This document shows positions 46,309 through 55,319 of a stretch of DNA of 64,000 bases, piece after piece. The notes beneath the pieces are model-generated. The model did not search any database. It saw only the letters and a list, made by a program, of their open reading frames with translations, and was not told the origin of the DNA. The translations under genes were made by a program, and so were the position numbers. Source of the DNA: Thioclava sp. GXIMD2076 (GTDB taxonomy: Bacteria > Pseudomonadota > Alphaproteobacteria > Rhodobacterales > Rhodobacteraceae); assembly GCF_037949795.1 (NCBI RefSeq), contig NZ_CP149932.1:2159001-2223000 (forward strand), in the 5' to 3' direction. The stretch's first letter is position 1; each line of letters begins with the position of its first letter.

Positions 46309-47612
46309 TCGACAGTCGCCTGAACCGATTGCAGAAGGCTATCGAGCTTCTTGGGGTTCTGCATATAGCCTACGACCGCCTTGTAATAGGCCGAGGAGGT
46401 GGCCGGCGCGTTCAGCGTGTTGGGGCCTGCGACAAATTCCACATCGGGATTGGCGAAGAACTCTTCGGCGACTTCATGCAGGGTTTTGCTCGAATAAGCA
46501 TCGACAGGCACGTTTTTGTTGGCCACAGGCCAGCGGTTTTGCGAGGCCAGATAGCTCTGCGCCGCATCGGAGGCCATGAATTCGAGGAAGGCGCGGGTTG
46601 TGGGCGTATCGGTCAGACCGACCGAGATCGAGGCCTGATAGAGCTCGTAATTGGCGAAGGCCGGATCGGCGGCGGGCACACGGAAGAAATCGATATTCTC
46701 GCCCGGTTTGGCGGTTTCACCGATGAGCCCCGGCACCCATGCGGCCCAGAGCGCCAGCTGGCAGGTGGGCGGCGTGGAGGTCAGGCCGTTATAGCCCACC
46801 GAGATCGGGGTCGAAATCGCGCCGATTGGTCCACCGGAGAGATGATCGGCCGCGCCAATGGTGCGCCCGAATTCCTCGAACGCCCCTTTGACCTCCGGCG
46901 AGGTCCAGGCCAGCTCGCCCTTGCCCCATTGGGCATAGAGTTCGGGGCCATAGGTCTTGAGGAAAATATTGTCGACCATCTGCGCGCCCGGAAAGCCCGA
47001 CGAGCCTCCCGCGCCTTGCGCCGCACACCAGACCGGATTGCCCTTGGCGGCCTCCCCGTCGGCCCAGTCCGAGAGCGCCTGCCAGCTTTCGGGCGGGTTC
47101 GGACCGGTATAGGTCTCGGGATTATACCAGACCATGAAGGTGTTCATATGCTGGAAAATCCCGAAGGTCTTGCCCTCATAGCTGGCGGTATCGAGGAGCA
47201 TCGAATTGTAATTCGCCGACAGCTCGTCACCCATGAAAGATGACAGATCGAGTGTCACGCCCTCCTTAGCGTAGTTCAGTGCGGCCCCCAGAGCGATGTC
47301 GGCGACATCCGGTGGATTGCCGGCCTGAACGCGGCTTTGCACCACGGTGGCCGTATCGGGCGATCCGGTATAGCGCACATCAACGCCCGTGCCTGCCTTG
47401 AAGGCATCATAGACGGTCTGCAGCGTCTGGCCCTCGGCACCCGAGGCCTGCCCGATCATTTCAAGACTGCCGGCAAGATCCTTGCCCGCGGCGATCTTTT
47501 TGGCCTCGGCGACGGCGGCATCGTAATAGGGATTGTCCTGGGCAAAAGCGGGAGCGATGCCGGTCACGACCAGCAGCGAGGTGGTTGCAAGATAACGGGT
47601 TGGCTTAATCAC
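46305..47612 (-). CDS. Sugar ABC transporter substrate-binding protein
   Basis: A periplasmic binding protein of 435 residues of extracellular solute-binding family 1. The signal peptide is about residues 1-24 (SLLVVTGIAPAFAQD). The fold shows GTGVDVRYTGSPDTATVVQSRV, typical of sugar binders such as the alpha-glucoside proteins. It is first in the operon and directly faces the ROK regulator across 177 bases. The sugar is not identifiable; the alpha-glucoside/AglE group is a reasonable guess. Confidence 0.93.
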   Translation of the reverse strand: MIKPTRYLATTSLLVVTGIAPAFAQDNPYYDAAVAEAKKIAAGKDLAGSLEMIGQASGAEGQTLQTVYDAFKAGTGVDVRYTGSPDTATVVQSRVQAGNPPDVADIALGAALNYAKEGVTLDLSSFMGDELSANYNSMLLDTASYEGKTFGIFQHMNTFMVWYNPETYTGPNPPESWQALSDWADGEAAKGNPVWCAAQGAGGSSGFPGAQMVDNIFLKTYGPELYAQWGKGELAWTSPEVKGAFEEFGRTIGAADHLSGGPIGAISTPISVGYNGLTSTPPTCQLALWAAWVPGLIGETAKPGENIDFFRVPAADPAFANYELYQASISVGLTDTPTTRAFLEFMASDAAQSYLASQNRWPVANKNVPVDAYSSKTLHEVAEEFFANPDVEFVAGPNTLNAPATSSAYYKAVVGYMQNPKKLDSLLQSVQATVE

Positions 47613-47789
47613 GGTCAGTCACTCCAGTGAAGATGGACCCCTCGTCGGGGCGCATGGACCCGGGCATTTAGAACCGGGCTTGCGGATCCGGGAAATCGGA
47701 CGATACTTGAATTATGACCTCGATTGACATTAATGCGTCAATATTGAACATTTATCGTTAGGGCTGAAAAAACCTCAGTAGGAGCGTCT
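47613..47789. promoter_or_regulatory. Divergent control region with candidate ROK operator
   Basis: This AT-rich stretch separates the sugar operon and the ROK gene. The inverted repeat TTGAC-N8-GTCAA at 47724-47741 has a promoter-like TTGACA in its left arm, so binding there would block a plus-strand promoter. No -10 at the ideal distance was found. Operator function is inferred. Confidence 0.5.
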
Positions 47790-48962
47790 ATGGCCAAGCA
47801 TGCAGAGCCTCTCGCACGGCTCGATTCAGGACACCGGCAGCTGGCTCGCGCGCTGCGCGATCAGGCCAAGGATCGCGCCCAGCTGGTGGTCGAAACCGGC
47901 TGGTCGCGCAATACGGTCGCAGCCCGTTTGCAGGATCTCGAAAATCAGGGTTGGCTTGCCCGCCGTGACGCGCCGCGTGCGGAACGTGGACGCCCTTCAA
48001 ACCTCTATGAACTCAATCCGAACGGGCGATTTTTCTTTATCGTCCGGTTCGGACCGGATGCGCTGATGGGGGCGATCTCGACCCTGCGCGGCAAGGTTCT
48101 GGGGGAGGCCCGCTCGGCCCTGCCGCATGGTTTTACGGCAGAAGGAACAGTGCGCGAGATCGAGACCATGCTGGCGCGGCTCGTTGCCGAAACCGGCATA
48201 GACCGTTCCTGTATCGCCGCGCTCGTGCTGGGTGTTCCGGGGCCGGTTCACGGGCGCTCGCGGACCGTGCCGTGGTCGAAAGTCGGCGTGCTGCCGGAAA
48301 ATCTTGCCGAAATAATGGGCATGGAGGTGCTGATCGAGAATGACGCGAATCTCATGGCGCTGGGGGCACGCCTGCAGGCGAGACCCGACGAGAGCCTGCT
48401 TTATGTCTTTATTGATATCGGGATCGGTGCGGGACTGGCGCTCTCGGGTGAGCTGCACCGTGGCGCGCAGGGATGGGCGGGAGAAATAGGCCATATACCG
48501 GTGGCCGCTGCGGCGGGGATGCCTTGTGTCTGCGGCAGTGAGGGCTGCGTCGCAGCGGTGGCCTCGAACCCCGCGCTTGTCCGGCAGGTCTCGACGGTGG
48601 CGCGCCCCGTGGCGGATCCCCTTGCTCTGGCAAAGCTGGTCGAGCACGGGGATCTCGAGGCGATCATTGCCCTGCGCGAGGCCGGACGCAATCTCGGGGA
48701 GGCGCTGACCGGTCCGGTCATTGCGCTTGCCCCTGATGTAGTGATGGTCGGCGGGGTGCTGGGACGTGCGGGCGGGCATTTGCAGGCAGGGATACGGGAA
48801 AGCCTGACCAGACGCATGCCGCCTGCCCTCGCGGCGCTCCTGCGTATCGAGGACGGACCGCTGGAGGAGATTGCGGCCATACGCGGTGCGGCCGATCTGG
48901 GATTCGATCTGCTGTTCGGGGAGGATCCGGTCATGCCCTCCGGCCTGCGTCTGCAGCGGTGA
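47790..48962 (+). CDS. ROK-family transcriptional repressor (NagC/XylR-like)
   Basis: A 390-residue protein with an N-terminal winged helix (about 10-75: DRAQLVVETGWSRNTVAARLQDLENQGWL) and a ROK sugar-kinase fold. The ROK segment shows VLGVPGPVHG, IENDANLMALGA, the DIGIGAGLALSG motif and the zinc-type motif GEIGHIPV then CVCGSEGCVAAV. It lacks a free kinase role by context. It faces the sugar ABC/isomerase/GMC operon and is its likely repressor, released by the imported sugar or its derivative. AGGAG lies before the ATG. Confidence 0.93.
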   Translation: MAKHAEPLARLDSGHRQLARALRDQAKDRAQLVVETGWSRNTVAARLQDLENQGWLARRDAPRAERGRPSNLYELNPNGRFFFIVRFGPDALMGAISTLRGKVLGEARSALPHGFTAEGTVREIETMLARLVAETGIDRSCIAALVLGVPGPVHGRSRTVPWSKVGVLPENLAEIMGMEVLIENDANLMALGARLQARPDESLLYVFIDIGIGAGLALSGELHRGAQGWAGEIGHIPVAAAAGMPCVCGSEGCVAAVASNPALVRQVSTVARPVADPLALAKLVEHGDLEAIIALREAGRNLGEALTGPVIALAPDVVMVGGVLGRAGGHLQAGIRESLTRRMPPALAALLRIEDGPLEEIAAIRGAADLGFDLLFGEDPVMPSGLRLQR

Positions 48963-48964
48963 GC

Positions 48965-48984
48965 GGCGGCCCCTCGGGGCCGCC
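48965..48984 (+). terminator. Hairpin after the ROK gene
   Basis: A perfect 9-bp GC stem (48965-48973 / 48976-48984) has a 2-base loop and no T-tract. It sits directly after the stop and between convergent genes. Confidence 0.55.
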
Positions 48985-49020
48985 TACAGTGCCCGCTTAT
49001 GCAAGAACCGGCGGACCGGC

Positions 49021-49872
49021 CTATCTCAGGACATAGCGGACCGTCGCGGGCATCTCCGGCAGCTCCGTCTCCCCCAAAGCGCGGCGCAATGCGATCTCGA
49101 TCGCTGTGGCATAGGCGCTGAGCGGCAAGGCATTCGGACGGTCGGAAAACGGCTGTTCCAGCTCTTCGGCCAGCGCATCCAGACCGAAGAAGGCATAGGC
49201 CACCAATGCCGCGACGAAAGGCGCCATCGCGCCGAGCGTATCCACGAAGCCGAAGGGCAGGATGATACAGTAGATATAGGCCGTGCGATGGAGCAGAAGC
49301 GAATAGGCGAAGGGCACCGGCGTATTGGCCAGCCGCTCGCAGGCCAGAATGGACGCGGCAATCCGCGCGATGCTTTCATGCAGCACCAAGGCTTCGACAT
49401 GGGTCAGATGCCCTGCCCGTTCCATCCGCCCGATCGCCTGTTCCGCCTCGGCCAGAGCGGCGTCGGTTTCCCAATAGGGGTTGCGCCCGCGCAGCTGTCC
49501 CTCGGCGAGATGGCCGAAACGGATAAGTGCGTGGAACAGCGCGCGCCTGTCGTCATTATCGGGCAGATGGCTGGTCTGGCGCTGGATGTCGCGGCAGGAC
49601 TGGATCATGACGCCCCAATGTCTGCGCGCCTCCCACCAGCGGTCGTAGCAGGCGCCATTGCGGAAGCTCAGGAAGATCGAGAGCGCGATCCCGATCAGCG
49701 CGAAAGGCGACGGATCGAGCCCCGTCACATAGGACGGAAAGTAGTCGTGGCCCGCGATAACCCCGATACCGATAAGAAATACAAGCAGGATCTGGGGCCA
49801 GATGATCTGGATTACCGAACCTTGCAGAATAAAGAACAACCCCAGAAATGTGGGGCGTTTGCGGACGATCAC
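49021..49872 (-). CDS. Bestrophin-family channel protein
   Basis: A 283-residue membrane protein of the bacterial bestrophin (UPF0187) family, a pentameric ion channel. The GTG start at 49872, with AGGGG six bases upstream, gives the family-typical beginning MIVRKRP; an ATG 14 codons earlier lacks support. Conserved blocks are SIFLSFRNGACYDRWWEARRHWG in pieces, LPFGFVDTLGAMAPFVAALVAYAFFGLDALAEELEQPF in pieces, covering the pore helices and the selectivity region. Ion specificity (anion or cation) cannot be told. It ends about 60 bases past the ROK gene, convergent with it. Confidence 0.93.
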   Translation of the reverse strand: MIVRKRPTFLGLFFILQGSVIQIIWPQILLVFLIGIGVIAGHDYFPSYVTGLDPSPFALIGIALSIFLSFRNGACYDRWWEARRHWGVMIQSCRDIQRQTSHLPDNDDRRALFHALIRFGHLAEGQLRGRNPYWETDAALAEAEQAIGRMERAGHLTHVEALVLHESIARIAASILACERLANTPVPFAYSLLLHRTAYIYCIILPFGFVDTLGAMAPFVAALVAYAFFGLDALAEELEQPFSDRPNALPLSAYATAIEIALRRALGETELPEMPATVRYVLR

Positions 49873-49974
49873 GATGATCCCCTTTTGCCTGAATGAGTGA
49901 TCACGCGCCGGCATGGCGTGGACTATGCGCGTTGCGGTAAATAGCTGCGCGTCCGTTCACAAGGCTCGGGATGT

Positions 49975-52665
49975 CTACGAAGGCAGGGCAAATTGTCTCA
50001 GGGGGGGGCGTGGCTTGCCGAACCAGCGTGCGAGGGCGTCTCGGGTAACGGCGCGGCGAGGCAGAACGGGGGCGAGGCGCATCCCGTAGACTTCCTCGAC
50101 CGGACGATTGCCCAGCAGGGCCGCGGCAAGATCAGGACGGGCCCCCAGAAGGGCTATCTGGTCCCTGCGCGACAGGGCGCGGAAACCGATAGGGCCCGGC
50201 CAGAAGCTTTCCACCCAGACACCATTGGCAAGGATCGCCGCGTGGCGCTCGAGAAGAAGATGGACATAGGTGATCTGGCGTTTGCCATTCATGATCCGCG
50301 CGCCGTTCCAGCCGCTCTCGGCCAGATGGCGGGCGCGGATCAGGCACGACGTGCCATCGACCCGAAGCCAGAGACAATGCAGTCCCGACACGACCAACGG
50401 CGCGCTTTGCCCCAGAGCCTGCGCGCGCAGCTCGACAGGACGCAGCCTGCGATCGGCAAGCTCCGCAGGGCCAAGGCTTCGTTGACCGCACCATGCCAAA
50501 CGCGCGCAGCCGTCATGCGTGATGATTTCCTCACCTGCCATGAGGGTCTCGATCGGGCGCGGACCGGCAGGTGTGGCCACAAGAGTGCCAGCGGCGATAC
50601 AGGGGATGCCCACCGAGTAGAGCTGCGGCGCGGTGGACAGCAAGGCAGGGTCGACCGATTGCAGCCTCAGCGTCTCGCCGTTGGGGAAGGTCAGGATCGA
50701 GCCGCCTGCCCCGTCCGAGGTAATCACCACATCCCATGCATTGACCGGATTACCCTCGGCATCCGTCAGCGCCGAAACATCGAGCTGGTCGATCGAGCGG
50801 CCTGCGCCATCATCGGTCATGTCGAAATCGGTGACGACATCGTTGCCGAAACCATCATCGAGGATCAACCGGTCCGCACCGGTGCCGGTGGTGATCGTAT
50901 CATCACCGGCATTGCCGGTGATGCTGTCATTTCCGGTGCCGCCAGACAGTGTGTCACTGCCGGCAGAGCCAGTTATCGTATCGTCACCCGCTCCGGCGAG
51001 GATATGGACGGGGCTACCCGCGAGAGCGGCATTGAAATTGTCGCTATAGCTTGAGCCGTCGATCTGCTCGATTTCCCAGAAATAGGTGGTGGTGACCCCG
51101 CCATCATAGGAGATCGTGCCGACGCCGCCGGTATCGGAGGTCCATGTGACATTCGCCGCCGCCCCCGAGAGGGAGACCGTGTCATAGTCGGTGCCACCGA
51201 AGATGCTGCTGCCACCATCGGTCGAGCGCAGGTCGAAGAGGTCGTTGCCAGCCTCGCCCCAGAGGGTGTTCTGGCCCGCACCGCCCCAGAGCGTATCATT
51301 GCCGTTCCAGCCGTTCAGGCCGTCATTGCCGTCACCGCCTTCGATATAGTCGTTGCCATCGCCCCCGAAGAGGCTGTCATTGCCGGCACCACCATAAATC
51401 GTATCATCACCGGAGCCGCCGCCGACGGTGTCATCGCCCGCGCCCATATCGGCATAGAAGCCCGATCCATCGGCATCGCCGCGCAGTGAGTCGTTATATT
51501 CCGAGCCGCGATATCCCTCGATATTGTCATAGGTCAGCGAGCTGGTGCCATCAGTTGCCGTACCGTCTTCCCAGTCGGTTGCGGTGATGGTGACGCCATG
51601 CGTCATGTAGTAGAAGTTCAGACTGTCGTTATCGGAGCCTGTGGTCGTCGTGTTGTCCCCGAGGATCGTATCGACGCCCCAGTTATCGCTCAGATAGAAG
51701 GTATCGGCATCGGCGCCACCGAGCAGGCTGTCATTCCCATTGCCACCTGCGATATGGTCGCTACCATCCCCGCCATAGATCGTGTCATTGCCATCATCGC
51801 CGAGGATGGTGTCACTGCCCGCCTCGCCATAGATGAGGTCGTTGCCCGCGCCGCCGCCGATCCAGTCATTACCGCTACCACCGTAAACGGTGTCATTTCC
51901 ACCTTCCGCATAGAGGCGGTCATCGCCCGTGCCACCGAGGATCGAGTCGTTGCCGCTGCCCGACCAGACGGTATCGTTGCCCGCACCCGCATCGATCGTG
52001 TCGTTATAGACCCAGTTCGGATCGCCGCTCACATCATCGATGGAATCGTTCCCGTCGCCGCCCGAGACACTGTCACCATCGAGCGAGGTGGCACCGCCCT
52101 GCCCGTAGAGAATGGTATCGTTGCCGGTGCCGCCGGAGATGGTATCGGCCCCCGCACCCGACGAGATGGAATCGTCACCCGCGCCGCCGGCCAGAGAGTC
52201 ACCGTAGGAGGCGCCGGTGATCGTGTTATTGCCGGTCGAGCTGTAGGTGGCGGAATGGATCGCGGAATAGTTGACGCCCGCGGTATTGATCGTGGAGCTG
52301 GGCGACATGACAACGCCGGGCTGGATCTCGGAGCTTGCGAGATACCCAACGACCGTATTGCCGATCTTGATCGTATAGAAGGTCTGCGGATTGCCCTGTG
52401 CGTCGGTATAGTTATACGCATCCTCGATATAGGCCGTGCCGGAATTGACGATCGTCCCGCTGGAATTGCGGATGACAACGGTCTGCTGGCTGGTATCGTT
52501 ACTGACGTTATCGGTGACGGTATCGCCCGAGATCTGCGTGTCATCATCGGTGAAGGTATAGGTCAGGCCGTTGGTCGCAGCTTCCCAATCCGGCCGCAGC
52601 CGGTAACCGCCGCTGACCAGTTGGAAATCGCTCGTGCTATATCCAACGAATGTATAAGTGGCCAT
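49975..52665 (-). CDS. RTX-repeat calcium-binding protein with C-terminal Hint domain
   Basis: An 896-residue acidic, probably secreted protein. Residues 1-145 are a non-repeat head; from about 150 to 640 there are some 27 RTX nonapeptides (GGxGNDTIx pattern), split by two non-repeat inserts with hydrophobic strands; each repeat block binds calcium outside the cell. The last ~205 residues start with CIAAGTLVATPAGPRPIE, the catalytic-Cys start of a Hint_2 self-splicing-like domain common in Rhodobacteraceae RTX proteins. Export would be by a type I system, but none lies in the window. No signal peptide is present. Confidence 0.88.
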   Translation of the reverse strand: MATYTFVGYSTSDFQLVSGGYRLRPDWEAATNGLTYTFTDDDTQISGDTVTDNVSNDTSQQTVVIRNSSGTIVNSGTAYIEDAYNYTDAQGNPQTFYTIKIGNTVVGYLASSEIQPGVVMSPSSTINTAGVNYSAIHSATYSSTGNNTITGASYGDSLAGGAGDDSISSGAGADTISGGTGNDTILYGQGGATSLDGDSVSGGDGNDSIDDVSGDPNWVYNDTIDAGAGNDTVWSGSGNDSILGGTGDDRLYAEGGNDTVYGGSGNDWIGGGAGNDLIYGEAGSDTILGDDGNDTIYGGDGSDHIAGGNGNDSLLGGADADTFYLSDNWGVDTILGDNTTTTGSDNDSLNFYYMTHGVTITATDWEDGTATDGTSSLTYDNIEGYRGSEYNDSLRGDADGSGFYADMGAGDDTVGGGSGDDTIYGGAGNDSLFGGDGNDYIEGGDGNDGLNGWNGNDTLWGGAGQNTLWGEAGNDLFDLRSTDGGSSIFGGTDYDTVSLSGAAANVTWTSDTGGVGTISYDGGVTTTYFWEIEQIDGSSYSDNFNAALAGSPVHILAGAGDDTITGSAGSDTLSGGTGNDSITGNAGDDTITTGTGADRLILDDGFGNDVVTDFDMTDDGAGRSIDQLDVSALTDAEGNPVNAWDVVITSDGAGGSILTFPNGETLRLQSVDPALLSTAPQLYSVGIPCIAAGTLVATPAGPRPIETLMAGEEIITHDGCARLAWCGQRSLGPAELADRRLRPVELRAQALGQSAPLVVSGLHCLWLRVDGTSCLIRARHLAESGWNGARIMNGKRQITYVHLLLERHAAILANGVWVESFWPGPIGFRALSRRDQIALLGARPDLAAALLGNRPVEEVYGMRLAPVLPRRAVTRDALARWFGKPRPPLRQFALPS

Positions 52666-52788
52666 ACCATCTCACTTGCGAGTCAAACTGGCGCAGATTG
52701 CCCTGCGGCCATTGTTCCCCAAATGTTCGAAAGTCTGGTTAACTTATTCTGTCAAATTCTGCCTAGTTTCCAAAATTTTGCCTTTATT

Positions 52789-53163
52789 TCAAAGCGGAGG
52801 CGCGGGTTGGTGGCCCATTTCCGCGTCAATCCAGGTCATCAAGGTAATGACCAGCCGGCTCTGCTCATCGGGCCCGAGCGGAATTCCCGCAGCAATCTGG
52901 TGCCATTTGGCAATACAGCTACGGCAGCAGCAGGCGGTGGCGTGTTGGGCGATGAAGACCGGATGTCCGCGCATGGGCGTCTGCTTGCCGTCATTTCTCG
53001 GCTGGGCCGGCGCGATACGCTGTGCGACGAAGTCGCGGGCATGGCGCTCTATCGTGCTCCGCCCTTTCGCGTTGCAATAGGCCCGCTCGCGCGGGCCTAG
53101 ATGGAAACGGGATCTGAACGCTGAACGGGCCAGCCGTGCGAAGAGATCCGCCTGCGCGGGCAC
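52789..53163 (-). CDS. DUF4186 family protein
   Basis: The 124-residue protein matches DUF4186: LARSAFRSRFHLGPRERAYC, DFVAQRIAPAQP, NDGKQTPMRGHPVFIAQHATA and a CCCRSCIAKWH cluster. The Cys/His arrangement could bind a metal. The best start is the GTG at 53163, five bases after the lipA stop, suggesting coupling to lipA; no strong Shine-Dalgarno is present and upstream residues of the open frame are not coding. Function is unknown. Confidence 0.8.
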   Translation of the reverse strand: MPAQADLFARLARSAFRSRFHLGPRERAYCNAKGRSTIERHARDFVAQRIAPAQPRNDGKQTPMRGHPVFIAQHATACCCRSCIAKWHQIAAGIPLGPDEQSRLVITLMTWIDAEMGHQPAPPL

Positions 53164-53167
53164 GGGA

Positions 53168-54118
53168 TCAGGCGCGGCCGAGCTTGGCCAGACGCGCGGC
53201 ACGCAGCTGCGCGAAATCATCGCCCGCGTGATAGCTCGAGCGCGTGAGAGGCGTCGCCGAGACCATGAGGAAGTTCTTGGAATAGGCGGATTTCTCGTAG
53301 GATTTGAACTCGTCGGGCGTGACGAATTTGGCCACCGCATGGTGCTTCGGCGTGGGTTGCAGATATTGGCCGATGGTCAGGAAATCGATATCGGCGGAGC
53401 GCATATCATCCATCACCTGGCGCACTTCCTGCGCCTCCTCGCCCAGACCCACCATGATGCCGGATTTGGTGAACATCGCCGGATCAAGCTCTTTGACCCG
53501 CTGCAGAAGGCGCAGCGAGTGGAAATAGCGGGCACCCGGACGCACGGTCGGATAGAGCGAGGGCACGGTCTCGAGGTTGTGGTTGAACACATCGGGGCGC
53601 GCCTCCACGACCTTCTCGAGCACGTCGGGCGTGCATTTCAGGAAGTCGGGCGTCAGGATCTCGATCGTGGTCGAGGGGCTGCGGTGCCGGATGGCACGGA
53701 TGGTCTGGGCGAAATGTTCGGCCCCGCCATCTTCCAGATCATCACGGTCCACCGAGGTGATCACGACATGGTTAAGACCCAGCTTCTCGACCGCATGCGC
53801 GACCCGGCCCGGCTCGAAGACATCGAGCGCATCGGGACGACCGGTCGCGACATTGCAGAAGGAACAGCCACGGGTGCAGATATCCCCCATGATCATCATC
53901 GTCGCGTGACCCTGGCTCCAGCACTCGCCGACATTCGGGCAGCCCGCTTCCTCGCAAACGGTGACGAGCTTGTTCTCGCGCATCAGGTCGCGGGTCTGCT
54001 TGTAGCCGGCCGAGGTGGGGGCCTTCACGCGGATCCAGTCCGGTTTCTTCGGCTGGGCGTTATCGGGCCGGTGTGCCTTTTCCGGGTGGCGCTGGTCGGG
54101 GATTTTGAGATCGCGCAT
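53168..54118 (-). CDS. lipA: Lipoyl synthase
   Basis: A radical SAM enzyme of 316 residues that inserts two sulfurs into octanoyl-lipoyl domains. Two iron-sulfur clusters are visible: the auxiliary cluster Cys55, Cys60, Cys66 ([12 protein letters not shown]) and the radical SAM triad Cys81-x3-Cys85-x2-Cys88 (CTRGCSFC). [19 protein letters not shown] is another family block. The C-terminal Ser ligand is in RSSYHAGD. The ATG at 54118 is preceded by AAAGGA; the open frame extends 39 codons further. DUF4186 follows in the same direction. Confidence 0.98.
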   Translation of the reverse strand: MRDLKIPDQRHPEKAHRPDNAQPKKPDWIRVKAPTSAGYKQTRDLMRENKLVTVCEEAGCPNVGECWSQGHATMMIMGDICTRGCSFCNVATGRPDALDVFEPGRVAHAVEKLGLNHVVITSVDRDDLEDGGAEHFAQTIRAIRHRSPSTTIEILTPDFLKCTPDVLEKVVEARPDVFNHNLETVPSLYPTVRPGARYFHSLRLLQRVKELDPAMFTKSGIMVGLGEEAQEVRQVMDDMRSADIDFLTIGQYLQPTPKHHAVAKFVTPDEFKSYEKSAYSKNFLMVSATPLTRSSYHAGDDFAQLRAARLAKLGRA

Positions 54119-54270
54119 GGGATGGGTATCCTTTCGGCTTTGCCCACCCCCATATTCCGAAACGGGACCGAATGCAACGGAGAGTGCGACAGTTTGCCTC
54201 TCCCTCGTGGAAAGGCACTGTTGCGTCTGTGGCATGCCGGAAAAGGCTCCGGCATGCCGGTTATGCGAGG

Positions 54271-55212
54271 TTATTGCGCGGCTTGCATCTTCATGCGCGG
54301 CGCGGCGGGTTGCACCGGAATATCGCGGCGCGCATCATCCAGAACGCTTTGACCCGCCTCGCGCAGGATGTTCGCCACGGACTCGAACCATTCACCATCA
54401 TCGACCGCATCAGCGCGGCGCACCAGCCGCAACACGCGACCGGGTTCCTTCGCAAAGCGCGTCACCGCAAGTTTCGGGCTGGCATGCTGTTCGGCCACAG
54501 CCGAGATTTCGGGGATGAGCGTCACGCCCATGCCGCCCGAGGCCAGCGCACAGAGCGTCGTGAGCGAGGCAGCGCCCAGATCGACCGATCGCGCATCGCG
54601 ATTCACATTGCAGATCTTCAACGTCTGGTCGGCAAGGCAATGTCCCTCTTCGAGCAGCAACAACTCGCCCGGATCGAGCGCATCGGGACTGATCCCCTCG
54701 AGCCGTTCGAGCGCCTCTGGCAGGCCCGCCAGCAGGAAATGGTCCTCGAAGAGCGTGATTTCCTCCGTATCGGGCGCAGGGGTCGCGATGACAGCCGCAT
54801 CCAGACGCCCCTTGCGCAGGTCTTCCAGCAACTCGTGGGTCTGCGCCTCGCGCAGCCGGAAGCCCGATTGCACCGCCTGCAGCTTGGGCAATGCGCGCGG
54901 CATCAGATAGGGCGCAACCGTCGGAATGACGCCGAGATTCACCTGTCCCTGCCCGCGGCGCAGATCGGCCTCGAGCGATTTCAGCTCGGCATCGATGCGG
55001 AGTGCATGGTCGATCACCATCCGCCCTGCCCGCGTCAGCCGTATGTCGCGTGGCCGCCGCTCGACCAATGTCAGTCCAAGGGATTGTTCCAGCTCGCGAA
55101 TCTGCATCGACAGCGCGGGCTGCGTTACATGCACGGATTCAGCGGCCCTGGAAAAATTCCGGAATTTTTCCAGGGCTAACATGTATTGCAGTTGGCGCAG
55201 GGTGATGTTCAT
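54271..55212 (-). CDS. oxyR: Hydrogen peroxide-sensing regulator OxyR
   Basis: A 313-residue LysR-family activator: winged helix at 1-60 ([21 protein letters not shown]), then the sensor domain. The redox pair is Cys192 and Cys201 ([12 protein letters not shown]), the same eight-residue spacing as the peroxide-forming disulfide of E. coli OxyR. It is divergent from katA across 107 bases, the classical arrangement, so it should control the catalase. The coding sequence for residues 13-22 contains a perfect 32-bp palindrome, listed separately. The C-terminus is extended by about 15 residues compared with E. coli. Confidence 0.96.
   Translation of the reverse strand: MNITLRQLQYMLALEKFRNFSRAAESVHVTQPALSMQIRELEQSLGLTLVERRPRDIRLTRAGRMVIDHALRIDAELKSLEADLRRGQGQVNLGVIPTVAPYLMPRALPKLQAVQSGFRLREAQTHELLEDLRKGRLDAAVIATPAPDTEEITLFEDHFLLAGLPEALERLEGISPDALDPGELLLLEEGHCLADQTLKICNVNRDARSVDLGAASLTTLCALASGGMGVTLIPEISAVAEQHASPKLAVTRFAKEPGRVLRLVRRADAVDDGEWFESVANILREAGQSVLDDARRDIPVQPAAPRMKMQAAQ
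55145..55176. repeat. Perfect 32-bp palindrome inside oxyR
   Basis: Each 16-base half (55145-55160) is the exact reverse complement of the other (55161-55176), with no spacer. It encodes the segment [11 protein letters not shown] of the DNA-binding domain, about 36 bases after the oxyR start, and uses codons such as AAA, TTT, AAT and AGG that are uncommon in this genome. Confidence 0.9.
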
Positions 55213-55319
55213 AAGGGTGCCTTATCATTACTCATAGTATTACCGATTTCCCTTTATCACGCGACCGCTACATAGTTCCGTCGTAGGAAGCCAAATAAAA
55301 ACCGCTGATGGAGTAAAAA
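55213..55319. promoter_or_regulatory. oxyR-katA divergent control region
   Basis: A 107-base AT-rich gap. ATAG tetranucleotides lie at 55234-55237 and 55272-55275, but a full four-part OxyR site (ATAG-N7-CTAT twice) is not evident by eye. The katA ATG is preceded by TGGAG. Function is assigned from context. Confidence 0.55.

Noticed and set aside
51270..52200. Dense, regular short repeats resembling a repeat array
   Set aside because: They are the RTX nonapeptide codons of the 896-residue protein, with 27-base periodicity and degenerate sequence, not a CRISPR array or satellite.
55213..55319. A defined OxyR operator between oxyR and katA
   Set aside because: Single ATAG elements are present, but the required spacing of four half-sites was not found by eye, so only the region is marked.
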